From an uncultured Collinsella sp. (lineage in GTDB: Bacteria; Actinomycetota; Coriobacteriia; Coriobacteriales; Coriobacteriaceae), in assembly GCA_900554325.1 (NCBI GenBank), contig USHA01000096.1, positions 1 to 5,415 on the forward strand: a stretch of DNA of 5,415 nt, in the 5' to 3' direction. The notes under the pieces were generated by a model. That model saw nothing but the letters and a program-made list of their open reading frames with translations, did not search any database and was not told the DNA's origin. A program made the translations under genes and the position numbers. Positions 5,409-5,415 of the stretch are shown here, piece after piece. Positions within the stretch are counted from its first letter, which is position 1. Every line of letters begins with the position of its first letter.

Positions 5409-5415
5409 GGGGAGG
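5409..5415 (+). promoter_or_regulatory. Possible ribosome binding site of a gene beyond the window
   Basis: The window ends in GGGGAGG, a strong Shine-Dalgarno-like purine run 22 bases after the thrB stop. If functional, another plus-strand gene starts within about 10 bases of the edge and may be translated from the thrB transcript. The start codon is not visible. Confidence 0.35.

Overview
This window carries four complete, confidently recognisable genes of the aspartate-family amino acid pathway: asd and lysC on the minus strand, thrC and thrB on the plus strand. The DNA is GC-rich with strong G/C preference at third codon positions. Long spurious antisense open frames lie opposite lysC, thrC and thrB, as expected in such DNA. 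Gene content, GC-rich codon use and protein style suggest a high-GC anaerobic actinobacterium, most likely Coriobacteriia (Collinsella or a relative). That placement is an inference from general resemblance; no rRNA or other phylogenetic marker is present.

Layout from left to right. Bases 1-21 are not biological: they match the 3' end of the Illumina TruSeq read-2 adapter, so the left edge is a read or contig end with untrimmed adapter. Bases 22-94 hold a terminator-like hairpin that follows asd on the minus strand. asd (aspartate-semialdehyde dehydrogenase, minus) spans 95-1120. A 173-bp gap (1121-1293) contains an 11-bp AT-rich inverted repeat, a cluster of CGAAAC repeats, a terminator-like hairpin behind lysC and AT-rich candidate promoter boxes for asd. 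lysC (aspartate kinase with C-terminal ACT domains, minus) spans 1294-2682. A 104-bp divergent spacer (2683-2786) must supply start signals for both lysC and thrC. thrC (threonine synthase, plus) spans 2787-4304 and is closed by a strong GAAA-loop terminator. The next 201 bp (4305-4505) contain the most striking non-coding feature: a perfect 22-bp inverted repeat enclosing a 10-bp hairpin, ending two bases before the Shine-Dalgarno sequence of thrB. thrB (homoserine kinase, plus) spans 4506-5387. The last 28 bases hold a -10-like TATACT and a GGGGAGG that could be the ribosome binding site of a gene beyond the window.

Together LysC and Asd convert aspartate to aspartate semialdehyde, the branch point to lysine/diaminopimelate and to homoserine. 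ThrB and ThrC convert homoserine to threonine. Homoserine dehydrogenase, which links the two halves, is not in the window. The genes form two divergent arms, and terminator-like hairpins within each arm suggest separate or attenuated transcription units. The enzymes themselves are ordinary; the unexplained structure is in the intergenic DNA, chiefly 4380-4491 and 1207-1283.
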